From contig JAFZZT010000006.1 of assembly GCA_017615595.1 (NCBI GenBank), forward strand, positions 1 through 40,640: a stretch of 40,640 bases of DNA, written 5' to 3'. Position numbers and translations under genes: made by a program. This stretch comes from Bacteroidales bacterium (lineage in GTDB: Bacteria; Bacteroidota; Bacteroidia; Bacteroidales; WCHB1-69). This document shows positions 29,666 to 37,948 of the stretch, one piece after another. The notes under the pieces are model-generated. The model saw only the letters and a program-made list of their open reading frames with translations, was not told the origin of the DNA and did not search any database. The number at the start of each line of letters is the position of its first letter. Position 1 is the first letter of the stretch.

Positions 29666-31210
29666 CTATTTCTTCCAATATTGTTCCATCTCCTCCAACG
29701 ACTTGCCCTTCGTCTCGGGCACCAGCTTCCAGATGAAGAGGGCGGCCAAAACACCCATCAGACCATAGATCCAATAGGAAAAGCCATGATTGAAGAGGCT
29801 CGTCAGTGTCTCGTTCTTGTCGAGCATCGGGAAAGTCCACGACACCAGAAAGTTGGAGATCCACTGGGAGGCCACGGCGACTGCCATCACCATGGAGCGG
29901 ATGGAGTTGGGAAATATTTCGGACAGCAGCACCCAGCAGACGGGCCCCCACGACATAGCGAAGCCGGCGGTATAGACCAGCATGCAGACGAGCGAGCCCA
30001 CGCCCACGCTGTGCGTGTAGAAGGTGGTGCCGAGGATGAACATGGCGAGGGCCATCACCAGTGCACCGATGATCATCAGCGGACGGCGTCCGAACTTATC
30101 GACCGTCAGGATGGCCAGGATGGTGAAGGAGAGGTTGACCGCACCCACGATGATCTGTTGCAGCAGGGCGGTGTCGGTAGCTGCCCCCATCGTTTTGAAG
30201 ATTTCCGGGGCATAGTAGAGCACCACGTTGATGCCGATGAACTGCTGCAGCGAGGCCAGCAGCACACCCACCACGATAATGCCGAGACCATAGTTGCGTA
30301 TCGGGACAATCAATGAAATGAGGAAGCTGACCAGCAGGGATATTTCCAAGGCGCTGTTGACCGAACAGAGTTTCAGCATAAAATAGCCCGCCACGAACAA
30401 GATGAGCCAGTCGAGCATGAAGAGGTAGAAGGCCCGCATAGAGTGCGCTTTCTCGTTCAGGCTCTCGCGAATGGCCATCATCTCCTTCTCGGCATCGTTA
30501 CCGGAAATCTTGCGCAACACCTTGAGGGCCTTCTCCTCACGGCCGCGCATGACCTGATAGCGGGGCGTCTCGGGCACAAAGAACAGGGCCATGAGGAAGA
30601 TACCTGCAGGGATGATCTCCGAGGCGAACATCTGGCGCCAGCCGATGGTGTGGAGCCACTCCGCATCGCCACGCCCGGCGATATTATAGTTCACGAAGTA
30701 TATGATCAGCATGCCCAGGATGATGGCGAATTGGTTCAGCGAGACCAGGGTGCCGCGCCGCTCTGAAGGAGCGATCTCCGCAATATACATCGGGGAGACC
30801 ATAGAGGCGATGCCCACGCCTACCCCACCGCTGATGCGATAGTACACAAAGTGGTTGATGAAATGATAATCACCGTCTCCCGGCATCCCATAGAAGATCT
30901 CTGGCCAGGCAGAGCAGATGGCGGAGAGCAGGAAGAGAACGGCGGCGATGATCAGGGTGGGCTTTCGCCCGAGCTTCTGGGAGATCCACCCCGCGAGGCA
31001 GGCACCGATGATACAACCGATGAGCGCGCTGCTCACCACAAATCCCTCCAAAGCGTTGGCCTGCGCCAGCGGCAACCCCTGTGGGTCGATGAAGAACACC
31101 CGCAGCGACTCCACGGTACCGGAGATCACCGCTGTGTCGTAACCAAACAGGAGACCACCCATGGTCGCCACCAGGGTCAGCATGATAATGTACAGTCTAT
31201 TTTGCCTCAT
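29666..31210 (-). CDS. MFS sugar porter (XylE-like sugar/H+ symporter)
   Basis: A 514-residue inner-membrane transporter with 12 hydrophobic segments and the sugar-porter signatures: GGLLFGYDTAVISG in TM1, KLGRKPTL after TM2, PETPRYQVMRGREEKAL after TM6, QQFIGINVVLYYAPEIF in TM7, DKFGRRPLMIIG between TM8 and TM9, and the C-terminal PETKGKSLEEME. It would import a pentose or hexose by proton symport. An extended loop after TM3 (EIFYGMPGDGDYHFINHFVYY) resembles XylE relatives. No catabolic genes flank it, so the substrate stays open. A TACTTTTG box lies ~30 bases upstream on the minus strand. Confidence 0.93.
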   Translation of the reverse strand: MRQNRLYIIMLTLVATMGGLLFGYDTAVISGTVESLRVFFIDPQGLPLAQANALEGFVVSSALIGCIIGACLAGWISQKLGRKPTLIIAAVLFLLSAICSAWPEIFYGMPGDGDYHFINHFVYYRISGGVGVGIASMVSPMYIAEIAPSERRGTLVSLNQFAIILGMLIIYFVNYNIAGRGDAEWLHTIGWRQMFASEIIPAGIFLMALFFVPETPRYQVMRGREEKALKVLRKISGNDAEKEMMAIRESLNEKAHSMRAFYLFMLDWLILFVAGYFMLKLCSVNSALEISLLVSFLISLIVPIRNYGLGIIVVGVLLASLQQFIGINVVLYYAPEIFKTMGAATDTALLQQIIVGAVNLSFTILAILTVDKFGRRPLMIIGALVMALAMFILGTTFYTHSVGVGSLVCMLVYTAGFAMSWGPVCWVLLSEIFPNSIRSMVMAVAVASQWISNFLVSWTFPMLDKNETLTSLFNHGFSYWIYGLMGVLAALFIWKLVPETKGKSLEEMEQYWKK

Positions 31211-31236
31211 AATACCTGATTCTTTCTAACAGGTGG

Positions 31237-31244
31237 CAAAAGTA
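31237..31244 (-). promoter_or_regulatory. -7 box of the sugar porter gene (minus strand)
   Basis: The minus strand reads TACTTTTG at 31244-31237, 27 bases before the start at 31210. A TTG is found upstream at shorter spacing (16) than usual. Confidence 0.5.
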
Positions 31245-31278
31245 GAATTTTTTCTTGAAACAATCCTTCAAGTCCCCT

Positions 31279-31746
31279 TTACGGATTTTGCACCAGGCGC
31301 ACTGACCGCCAGAAGCATTTCTCGCTTTCGGCCATATCCACGCCCCTCATAGTGAAAACGAGAAACCAAGCTTCCTTAGGACCTTCGGAGGATGAAGTCC
31401 AAAAGCCACCGGTATCGTTTCCACCCAGATTATCCATAAAATCGCCGTTGCAATCGCTAATACTTGCGGCTGGGAAAAAGATGGAGTTTCCGTTGAGACC
31501 TGTCACTTTATATCCATTCCCCGTCCACTCCCACTTGCACAAAGCCTTCAACTCTTCGCACTGGGCATAGATGGGCAGGTTGTCGCCAAACTCAGCCCGT
31601 GCGGCGTCAAAGTTGTACAGGTCGCTCTCATTTTGAGCTTTCCACTTGGTGCCGCTTGGCAAACCCAAGTCCACAAAGTCTTGTGCATTAATAGTTAGCG
31701 CCATCAGGCAGGTCATGATGAGAAGAAGCGTTTTTTTCATAGTCAT
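31279..31746 (-). CDS. Small secreted protein with Fibrobacter-type paralogous domain
   Basis: A 155-residue protein with a signal peptide (MTMKKTLLLIMTCLMALTINAQ) and one compact domain opening DFVDLGLPSGTKWKAQNESD, a recurrent beginning in Bacteroidota exoproteins. It continues with GYKVTGLNGNSIFFPAAS, GGFWTSSSEGPKEAWFLVF and ends CFWRSVRLVQ, the pattern of the DUF1566 / FISUMP-like family that packs as a C-type-lectin-like fold. There is no sorting domain, so it is probably periplasmic or released. The function is unknown. It is more AT-rich than the transporter gene downstream. ATG 31740 is an alternative start. Confidence 0.8.
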   Translation of the reverse strand: MTMKKTLLLIMTCLMALTINAQDFVDLGLPSGTKWKAQNESDLYNFDAARAEFGDNLPIYAQCEELKALCKWEWTGNGYKVTGLNGNSIFFPAASISDCNGDFMDNLGGNDTGGFWTSSSEGPKEAWFLVFTMRGVDMAESEKCFWRSVRLVQNP

Positions 31747-31834
31747 GCTTTTAAGACTCCTTGTTAGTAATTAAGTGCATCATATCCTCACGCCTTGCGA
31801 AGTCCATGTAACAAGAGATGACAATATGACATCG

Positions 31835-31842
31835 CAAAGATA
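31835..31842 (-). promoter_or_regulatory. -7 box of the small secreted protein gene (minus strand)
   Basis: The minus strand reads TATCTTTG at 31842-31835, about 90 bases before the start at 31746. No clear -33 element is seen. Confidence 0.5.
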
Positions 31843-31969
31843 TAAAAATATGTTTCTATCTTGTCTCTAAATTTTTCTTAAAAAAGGGCTATACGCTGGC
31901 CGGCGACAAGGCGAGTCGCTCATCTTGCAGATACACTCGTTTAGGCTAAGATTTTTTGAGAATAATATG

Positions 31970-31977
31970 TATTTTTG
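31970..31977 (+). promoter_or_regulatory. -7 box of the polytopic membrane protein gene
   Basis: TATTTTTG at 31970-31977 lies 26 bases before ATG 32004 and excludes the upstream in-frame TTG at 31956 as the start. Confidence 0.65.
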
Positions 31978-32003
31978 CATCATCTTTTTGTAAAAATAAA
32001 GCA

Positions 32004-34055
32004 ATGACTAAAGCTCCTTTCAGGCAGGCAAATCACAACGTTCTTATTTGGGCTGTGCTGGCTATTTTAGCTGTGCCGACCTTCCTGCCTTTGTTATACT
32101 CTGGATTGTCAAATAGCGACAGCATCATCTTTTTCGCCACAACAAGATCCTTGCAGGATGTGTCCTCCCTGCTGGGCATGTCATACAAAATGTTTCTCCT
32201 TCAAGGGAGATTCACCAACCTGCTGACAGGCTGGGCTCTGTTTCTTCCTTATTACACCCAATCGCATTTTGTGTACCTTCTGCTGACCATACTGCCTGTC
32301 ATTCTGGATGTTATACTCGCCGCTGTCTTGGTTAGGAAATACTCGCGTAATGAAACAATTGCCCAAATGACGGCTCTCGTGTTGCTGTGCGCCTTCACCA
32401 TCCATACTGGGTTTTCGGGTGTCATTGGTTTCCCTTTCTGGTTTACATTCTCCTTCCTTTTTTTGTTGATCTCGTTGCTTTTTCTTCTTCGATACAAGGA
32501 GACGCAGAAGTATCGGTCACTTCTTCTCTCGGCTCTTTTCATGTTCATCACCACCACCTTTTACGAGGCATATCTGGCATACTATATCGTCATTTATCTC
32601 CTTCTCCGCTCCCAATATGACAACCACCTATACCGCGAGAAGACCATCCGGCGGAAATTCATCAAAGAGCTTCTCCCCTTTGTGGTGTGCGGCGTGGTGT
32701 TCATCGCCGTGTACTTTATTCTGTTCCATATCGTATCCCAATACTACAGTGGTACGGATTGGTGTTTTAGCCCGTTAAAGATATTGCGTTCTTGGGGCAA
32801 CATCATCCTGTATTCGATCCCGGGGATGTCATTCTATCAATATCGGATTCCTCTTGCCGATCTCTCAGGAGACCCCAATTTCAAATACTCCTTCTTTTAC
32901 ATGCTGTTTCATGCAGGAGCCATGGCTTGGGTGAAAGGATTGCTGGCTGCGTTGCTCTTTTACGTCACCTTTGCCATGCTTGAATTCAAAACGAAAGGCA
33001 AGAAGTTATGGTTCGCGCTGCTTGTGGCGGTGATGATGGCCATTCTTCCCCATCTGATCCTCTCTTGTTCGACAAAATATATACAAGACATCTTCGACAG
33101 CTATGTCACTACCATATTTTCCAATTTCGGCATGGCGTTTATCATAGTCGTGCTCTTTCTTTTAGGCAGACATTATCTTTCAAAATGGCCTGTTGCCCAG
33201 ACAGTGTATGCTGTGCTGTTTGCATGTGGCCTTCTGATACTCGCGGTGGTGGTTCAGTTCACAAACGAGCAGGTGATGCAAGATGTGAAACGTGCCAATC
33301 TTCGATATACCCAAGCGGAGCAATTCCTCAAAAAACAGAAAATCAAACCCGATGGCACCATGCCTGTCTGGACAGGCCGCTTTCAAGTGACGCCCACCTA
33401 TACTGGCAAGGACATCTGTGCGGGCAAGAACACGAATGTGCAAGTCTATTTGGGTCTATCAGGAAATTTTGAGACTGATTACACGCATTTTTACCAAACA
33501 TATCGTACTTCCGATGATGATGTGGCCATCTTCTCCTGCCAACAGGCTGCCAAGAGCGATGACATCTACTTCGTCTGGTTCCAGTGCAAAGGGACAGATC
33601 TCACCGAAGACTTCACGAAGTTAGCTTGTGACACCATCAAGGTGGGTTACTATTCCGCATACAAAAGTTTTGCATTCTCTATCCTTTCGGAACAGGACTC
33701 CGACATGGTGCAGGTCAATGGTCAACCGCTTAATACACAAGCTAATGCCCACTATGGTAACATTCGATTTTTGAACAGACCCGCCCTGCAAACCTTCACC
33801 GTGTCGGGTGAGAGCATGCTGCCCGCCTCTTTGTCCATCAGCAACATTCTATATCCGGGCCTTGAACCGCTCAATTTTAACAAACTGCCCAAACACTACT
33901 TCAACGATGGTGTCCGATACTATCAGCACGACATCTGGAAGCATCAATTGTACAAAGCCCAATTGGACAGCTTGGCGCTTCAGCAAGACAAAGATCCGAA
34001 AAGATTCTTCCGCGACAATGCCAAGTGGTTGCTTTTATACCGTGAACAATATTGA
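32004..34055 (+). CDS. Polytopic membrane protein, GT-C/GtrII-like glycosyltransferase candidate
   Basis: A 683-residue membrane protein. The first ~450 residues carry about ten to twelve hydrophobic segments starting with NVLIWAVLAILAVPTFLPLLY. The first outer loop has SGLSNSDSIIFF and QGRFTNLL, where the acidic residue and Arg resemble the catalytic loop of GT-C or GtrII-type lipid-linked-sugar transferases. A soluble C-terminal part of ~230 residues follows (RYTQAEQFLKKQKIKPDGTMPVWTG onward), outside the membrane. There is no direct motif proof of activity; a glycan polymerase or flippase-like role is an alternative. Base composition is visibly more AT-rich than nhaC downstream, suggesting later acquisition. 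ATG 32004 is preferred because the promoter box precedes it. Confidence 0.72.
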   Translation: MTKAPFRQANHNVLIWAVLAILAVPTFLPLLYSGLSNSDSIIFFATTRSLQDVSSLLGMSYKMFLLQGRFTNLLTGWALFLPYYTQSHFVYLLLTILPVILDVILAAVLVRKYSRNETIAQMTALVLLCAFTIHTGFSGVIGFPFWFTFSFLFLLISLLFLLRYKETQKYRSLLLSALFMFITTTFYEAYLAYYIVIYLLLRSQYDNHLYREKTIRRKFIKELLPFVVCGVVFIAVYFILFHIVSQYYSGTDWCFSPLKILRSWGNIILYSIPGMSFYQYRIPLADLSGDPNFKYSFFYMLFHAGAMAWVKGLLAALLFYVTFAMLEFKTKGKKLWFALLVAVMMAILPHLILSCSTKYIQDIFDSYVTTIFSNFGMAFIIVVLFLLGRHYLSKWPVAQTVYAVLFACGLLILAVVVQFTNEQVMQDVKRANLRYTQAEQFLKKQKIKPDGTMPVWTGRFQVTPTYTGKDICAGKNTNVQVYLGLSGNFETDYTHFYQTYRTSDDDVAIFSCQQAAKSDDIYFVWFQCKGTDLTEDFTKLACDTIKVGYYSAYKSFAFSILSEQDSDMVQVNGQPLNTQANAHYGNIRFLNRPALQTFTVSGESMLPASLSISNILYPGLEPLNFNKLPKHYFNDGVRYYQHDIWKHQLYKAQLDSLALQQDKDPKRFFRDNAKWLLLYREQY

Positions 34056-34095
34056 TATTGTACGATTCTTGGCATGAGCCATAAAACACAGCAAG

Positions 34096-34124
34096 TTGTA
34101 TGATGCTAATATAATGTATCTTTG
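34096..34124 (+). promoter_or_regulatory. Promoter of nhaC
   Basis: TTG at 34096-34098 and TATCTTTG at 34117-34124 are 18 bases apart. The box ends only 18 bases before ATG 34143, implying a leader of roughly a dozen bases. Confidence 0.6.
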
Positions 34125-34142
34125 TCTTCGAAACATAACAAT

Positions 34143-35582
34143 ATGAAATCCGACACACCTCATATTCACTGGACCATTGCCCTTGTGCCTTTTGCCGTGC
34201 TTGTGGTGCTGCAGGTCCTCGTCATCAAGCAGTTCGGCTCTGACGCTATCGATGGGGCCAGTCAGACGGCGTTGCTCTTTGCCGCGGCGGTGGCGGTGGC
34301 CATTGCCATGGTAGGATACAGAGTGCCCTGGAAGACCATCAATGGGGCCATTGGCGACAACATCAAGACCATCGGTCCTGCCGTGATCATCCTTTTCCTC
34401 ATCGGGGCCATTTCGGGCAGCTGGATGATGAGTGGGATTGTGCCCACCATGATCTATTACGGCATGAAGATCATCACGCCGTCACTATTCCTTTTCATGG
34501 CTTGCATCATCTGCGCGTTGGTGTCGTTGATTACGGGTAGCTCGTGGACCACGGTGGCCACGGTGGGCATCGCCCTGATCGGTATCGGAACGGCGCATGG
34601 TTTCTCGGCAGGGTGGACGGCGGGCGCCATCATCTCGGGCGCCTATTTCGGGGACAAGATCTCCCCGCTGTCTGACACCACGGTACTGGCATCGTCTGTG
34701 GGCGAGGTGCCTCTTTTCAAGCATATCCGCTATATGCTCATCACCACCGTCCCTTCTTTCACCATTGCCCTGATTATTTTTCTCATCGTTAGCTTGAGCC
34801 ACTCGACCGAGAGCGGCACCCAGGCGGCCTCGTTTGCGGAAGGGCTGCAGAACTCCTTTGTCATCAGCCCTTGGCTATTGTTAGTGCCCTTGTTTACGGG
34901 CATTCTCATTGCCTTGCGACTGCCGGCGGCCGTCATCCTGTTTTTGTCGGCCTTTGTCGCAGGCCTTGTCATGCTGGTGGCACAGCCCGACATAGTGGCG
35001 CACATCGGTGACGGCAACAATTTCCGTGGGTTGATGCTGACCTATTACAGCAGCACCTCTGTCGATACGGGCAATGAAGTGCTCACCAACCTGGTGCAGA
35101 CGCGCGGCATGAAGGGCATGCTGAGCACGGTGTTCCTCATCTTCTGCGCCTCCGCTTTCGGCGGCTCGCTGACGGGCGGCGGCATGATGAGAAGCCTCAC
35201 CGAGGCCCTCGCCCGCGGCGTTACGGGCAGACGCTCGCTGGTGGCCTCCACCGTGGGCACAGGTCTCTTCGCCAACATGGCAACGGGCGACCAATATCTC
35301 AGCATCGTCCTGACGGGCAACATCTTCAAGCAACTCTACAAGGACTTGGGTTTCGAAGGGCGTCTGCTGAGTCGTTCCACCGAAGACTCCGCGACCGTCA
35401 CCTCTGTGCTTGTCCCCTGGAATACCTGCGGCATGACACAGTCTATGGTGCTGAAAGTTCCCACATTAGAATTTGTCCCATATTGTTTCTTCAACCTCAT
35501 CTCGCCATTGATGTCCATCACGGTGGCATTCATCGGGTACAAGATCTTCAAGCGCACGGAAGAGGAACCGAATGAAGAATGA
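34143..35582 (+). CDS. nhaC: NhaC-type Na+/H+ antiporter
   Basis: A 479-residue inner-membrane antiporter of the NhaC/ArsB-like superfamily with about eleven to twelve hydrophobic segments. Recognisable parts are VIILFLIGAISGSWMMSGIVPTMIYYG, the discontinuous-helix motif ITGSSWTTVATVGIALIGIG, the conserved GAYFGDKISPLSDTTVLASS, and the later GTGLFANMATGDQYLSIVLTG and SRSTEDSATVTSVLVPWNTCG. It exchanges Na+ (or a related ion) for H+ and helps maintain pH and sodium balance; related proteins can be malate-Na+/lactate exchangers. ATG 34143 is used since the upstream in-frame TTG overlaps the -7 box. No operon partner is evident. Confidence 0.92.
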   Translation: MKSDTPHIHWTIALVPFAVLVVLQVLVIKQFGSDAIDGASQTALLFAAAVAVAIAMVGYRVPWKTINGAIGDNIKTIGPAVIILFLIGAISGSWMMSGIVPTMIYYGMKIITPSLFLFMACIICALVSLITGSSWTTVATVGIALIGIGTAHGFSAGWTAGAIISGAYFGDKISPLSDTTVLASSVGEVPLFKHIRYMLITTVPSFTIALIIFLIVSLSHSTESGTQAASFAEGLQNSFVISPWLLLVPLFTGILIALRLPAAVILFLSAFVAGLVMLVAQPDIVAHIGDGNNFRGLMLTYYSSTSVDTGNEVLTNLVQTRGMKGMLSTVFLIFCASAFGGSLTGGGMMRSLTEALARGVTGRRSLVASTVGTGLFANMATGDQYLSIVLTGNIFKQLYKDLGFEGRLLSRSTEDSATVTSVLVPWNTCGMTQSMVLKVPTLEFVPYCFFNLISPLMSITVAFIGYKIFKRTEEEPNEE

Positions 35583-35683
35583 AGGGCGGTGTCCATCTGC
35601 AGCAAGGTGCTCTTTTCCTGTCATTCTACCAAATTGATATAGGGATTACCAAACGATGAGTGGTGACCGATTGGAAAAAAATG

Positions 35684-35691
35684 TATTTTTG
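35684..35691 (+). promoter_or_regulatory. -7 box of the SDR gene
   Basis: TATTTTTG at 35684-35691 lies 44 bases before ATG 35736. There is no clear TTG at the expected distance. Confidence 0.6.
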
Positions 35692-35735
35692 TAAACGATA
35701 CTTTGTCTGGATAAATATTTTTTAAATTATTGATT

Positions 35736-36491
35736 ATGAATAAGATTGTGATGATAACCGGCGCTACGAGCGGTATTGGGCTTGGATGCGCGAGAAAGTT
35801 CGCCGAGAATGGCGACAAGCTGATCCTGACGGGTCGTAACGAGCAAAAGCTGGAGGAAATCCGCAAGGAGCTGACCGACAAAGGCACTAAAGTGCTGACG
35901 TTGCTCTTCGACGTGCGCGACCGTGAGCAGGCCACCCGCTGTATCAACGGGTTGCCGGAGGAGTGGCGCGAGATTGACGTGCTGGTGAACAATGCCGGTT
36001 TGGCCCTCGGCTTGGAGCCTGAGTATGAGGGCAGTTTCGATGATTGGGAGACGATGATCGACACCAACATCAAGGGTTTGCTGACGATGACACGCCTCAT
36101 CGTGCCGGGGATGGTGGCGCGCGACCGCGGACACATCATCAATGTCGGTTCTGTGGCTGGCGATGCTGCATACGCCAACGGGAATGTCTATTGTGCCACC
36201 AAGTCGGCGGTGAAGACCTTGACGGACGGGTTGCGTCTTGACGTGGCCAGTAGCGCTGTGCGTGTGACCAATCTCAAGCCGGGACTGGTGGAGACGAACT
36301 TCAGCAACACCCGCTTCCATGGCAACACCGAGCGTGCGGCCAACGTCTATAAGGGCATCAAGCCGTTGACGGGAGACGATATCGCCGATGTGGCGGTCTT
36401 TGCCGCCAACGCACCTGCCCATGTGCAGATCGCGGAGGTGCTCATCCTGGCCACCCATCAGGGCAGCGGCAGTGTCATCGTTCGGAAATAG
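35736..36491 (+). CDS. Short-chain dehydrogenase/reductase (YdfG-like)
   Basis: A 251-residue classical SDR oxidoreductase. The cofactor glycine motif is TGATSGIG (8-15), followed by R34 in LTGRNEQK, which suggests NADP(H) preference. NNAG is at 85-88 and the catalytic triad is S139, Y152 and K156 in NVGSVAGDAAYANGNVYCATK. The VTNLKPGLVETNF segment and overall length match the YdfG group of 3-hydroxy acid/serine dehydrogenases, but the substrate cannot be fixed by eye. It appears monocistronic. ATG 35736 is preferred over an in-frame TTG six bases upstream. It ends with TAG. Confidence 0.93.
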   Translation: MNKIVMITGATSGIGLGCARKFAENGDKLILTGRNEQKLEEIRKELTDKGTKVLTLLFDVRDREQATRCINGLPEEWREIDVLVNNAGLALGLEPEYEGSFDDWETMIDTNIKGLLTMTRLIVPGMVARDRGHIINVGSVAGDAAYANGNVYCATKSAVKTLTDGLRLDVASSAVRVTNLKPGLVETNFSNTRFHGNTERAANVYKGIKPLTGDDIADVAVFAANAPAHVQIAEVLILATHQGSGSVIVRK

Positions 36492-36577
36492 CGACTAACA
36501 CAGTTTTGCAGGCGAACCATCTCTCTTGGCGAGGGATTTCCCCTTGTGATGATAGCGTGCTGAGGGACCGACACTGG

Positions 36578-37423
36578 TTATCGGATCACCTTCGTGAACA
36601 CTGGCGTGGCGCCGTCGGAGACAGTCACAAAGACTTGCAGCTCGCCGGCGGGCGGCATATCGGGTTTGTCCTCGCGAGGCAGATCGACAGCAGTGAACAG
36701 GTACTCCACGCCGTTGGGGATGGTGCGTGTGGCAACCGTCTTGGCCTTGGCGTGCAACATCGGGTAGCCATCCACGGCAGCGTCAAAAACGGCCGCCTCC
36801 GTCTCGCTGACCTCGTGTTGCTCCGGGAATTCCTCTAGCTGGACAAACTCGCCTTCGAGGAAACCGCTGGCTTTCAGGAATTGGTCCACCTCATAGGGCA
36901 TGGCCTCCAGGCGGGCGGCACGGACACCGTAGCCGGACAGCACCTCCGCATTGGGTTCGGCCTGCACCAGGTCTTTCACGCTGGACTCCAGTCCGCCGCT
37001 GCCGAAGGTGCAGAAGGGGACGATCTTCTTGCCGCTCAGGTCAGTGCCGAGGAGGAACTTTTGCACGGGCGGCGCGTAGGTGCCGAACCATACGGGAAAG
37101 CCCAGGAAGATCACATCGTAATCGGCGATATTGGCAGCCACGGGGTTGATGTCTGGAACGACACCCTTCTCGCGCTCCTGCATGCAGCGTGTGATAGTGG
37201 CTTGGAAGTCAGGGTCATAAGGGTCCACCATGGTGATTTCCTCTATGTCAGCACCTAGCTTAGTGGCGATTTCTTCCGCCACGGCTTTGGTGTTGCCCGT
37301 CTGAGAATAGTAAAGCACCAGCATCTTGGGGGCCTCCTCTTTGGGGGTTTCTTTCTTTGCGCCGCAGGATACGGCAGTCACCATCGCAGTCGCAATGATC
37401 AAGGTCAGTTTTAGATTTTTCAT
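36578..37423 (-). CDS. Flavodoxin-domain lipoprotein
   Basis: A 281-residue protein with a lipoprotein signal (MKNLKLTLIIATAMVTAVS-C20). A flavodoxin-like domain follows with the FMN phosphate loop YYSQTGNTKAVAEEIATKLG at about 38-57, the middle strand YDVIFLGFPVWFGTYAPPVQKFL and IVPFCTFGSGGLESSV. The C-terminal ~90 residues form an extra segment (FLEGEFVQLEEFPEQHEV...) ending in a beta-rich part VEYLFTAVDLPREDK...FVTVSDGATPVFTKVIR. A flavodoxin outside the cytoplasm is unusual but known in gut Bacteroidota; it may be part of a periplasmic redox or quinone-reductase system. A TACTTTTG box lies ~48 bases upstream on the minus strand. Confidence 0.88.
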   Translation of the reverse strand: MKNLKLTLIIATAMVTAVSCGAKKETPKEEAPKMLVLYYSQTGNTKAVAEEIATKLGADIEEITMVDPYDPDFQATITRCMQEREKGVVPDINPVAANIADYDVIFLGFPVWFGTYAPPVQKFLLGTDLSGKKIVPFCTFGSGGLESSVKDLVQAEPNAEVLSGYGVRAARLEAMPYEVDQFLKASGFLEGEFVQLEEFPEQHEVSETEAAVFDAAVDGYPMLHAKAKTVATRTIPNGVEYLFTAVDLPREDKPDMPPAGELQVFVTVSDGATPVFTKVIR

Positions 37424-37470
37424 AGGGATGATATTTGATGATTACAGAATAAGCGCGATTAAAGATGTCG

Positions 37471-37478
37471 CAAAAGTA
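37471..37478 (-). promoter_or_regulatory. -7 box of the flavodoxin gene (minus strand)
   Basis: The minus strand reads TACTTTTG at 37478-37471, matching TAnnTTTG, 48 bases upstream of the start at 37423. Confidence 0.55.
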
Positions 37479-37499
37479 CACAAAATCTCTGGTTTATGC

Positions 37500-37940
37500 T
37501 CACATAACCTTTGTCACAATCTTATAATACCGCTTCCGGATCAACACCAGCCTTACCAGCCAAATCACGAAAAACGCATTCGACAGGATCTTATAGAGCG
37601 GCGGCATTGCGACGAACCACGACACCACCCAGAGCACGAGGTCGATGTCGAAGAGGATGTTCCACAGCCGTTCGCGGTCGTGGAACTCGCAGATTACCTC
37701 GCCGGTCGTGGGAACCTCCACCTGTTCCGTCGCGGACACCGACATGTCGATGCTTTTGCCCTTCTTGCCGATCGGGATTTGTCCGCCGAACTGCACCCGC
37801 AAAGCATAGCTTCCCGACGGCACTTCGCCCCGCAGCTGGTCGTCCTTCAGCATCCCCACATAGTAGCCGTTCAGGAAGACCGCGTGGGGAAGCCTCGGCT
37901 CGTACCAATGTCGTTTGTGCCGGATGGTGAGGGTGGACAT
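37500..37940 (-). CDS. Small membrane protein of unknown function
   Basis: A 146-residue protein. The N-terminal ~90 residues are soluble and beta-rich (HAVFLNGYYVGMLKDDQLRGEV, GSYALRVQFGG, TEQVEVPTTGEVICEF), a layout similar to small PEGA-like or carrier-type beta folds. The C-terminus has two hydrophobic segments (ILFDIDLVLWVVSWFVAM and FFVIWLVRLVLI) followed by basic residues RKRYYKIVTK. I do not recognise the family. It lies 8 bases after the M64 peptidase gene and is probably translated from the same message, which could make it a membrane partner, though that is only positional. Confidence 0.7.
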   Translation of the reverse strand: MSTLTIRHKRHWYEPRLPHAVFLNGYYVGMLKDDQLRGEVPSGSYALRVQFGGQIPIGKKGKSIDMSVSATEQVEVPTTGEVICEFHDRERLWNILFDIDLVLWVVSWFVAMPPLYKILSNAFFVIWLVRLVLIRKRYYKIVTKVM

Positions 37941-37948
37941 GATAACGA

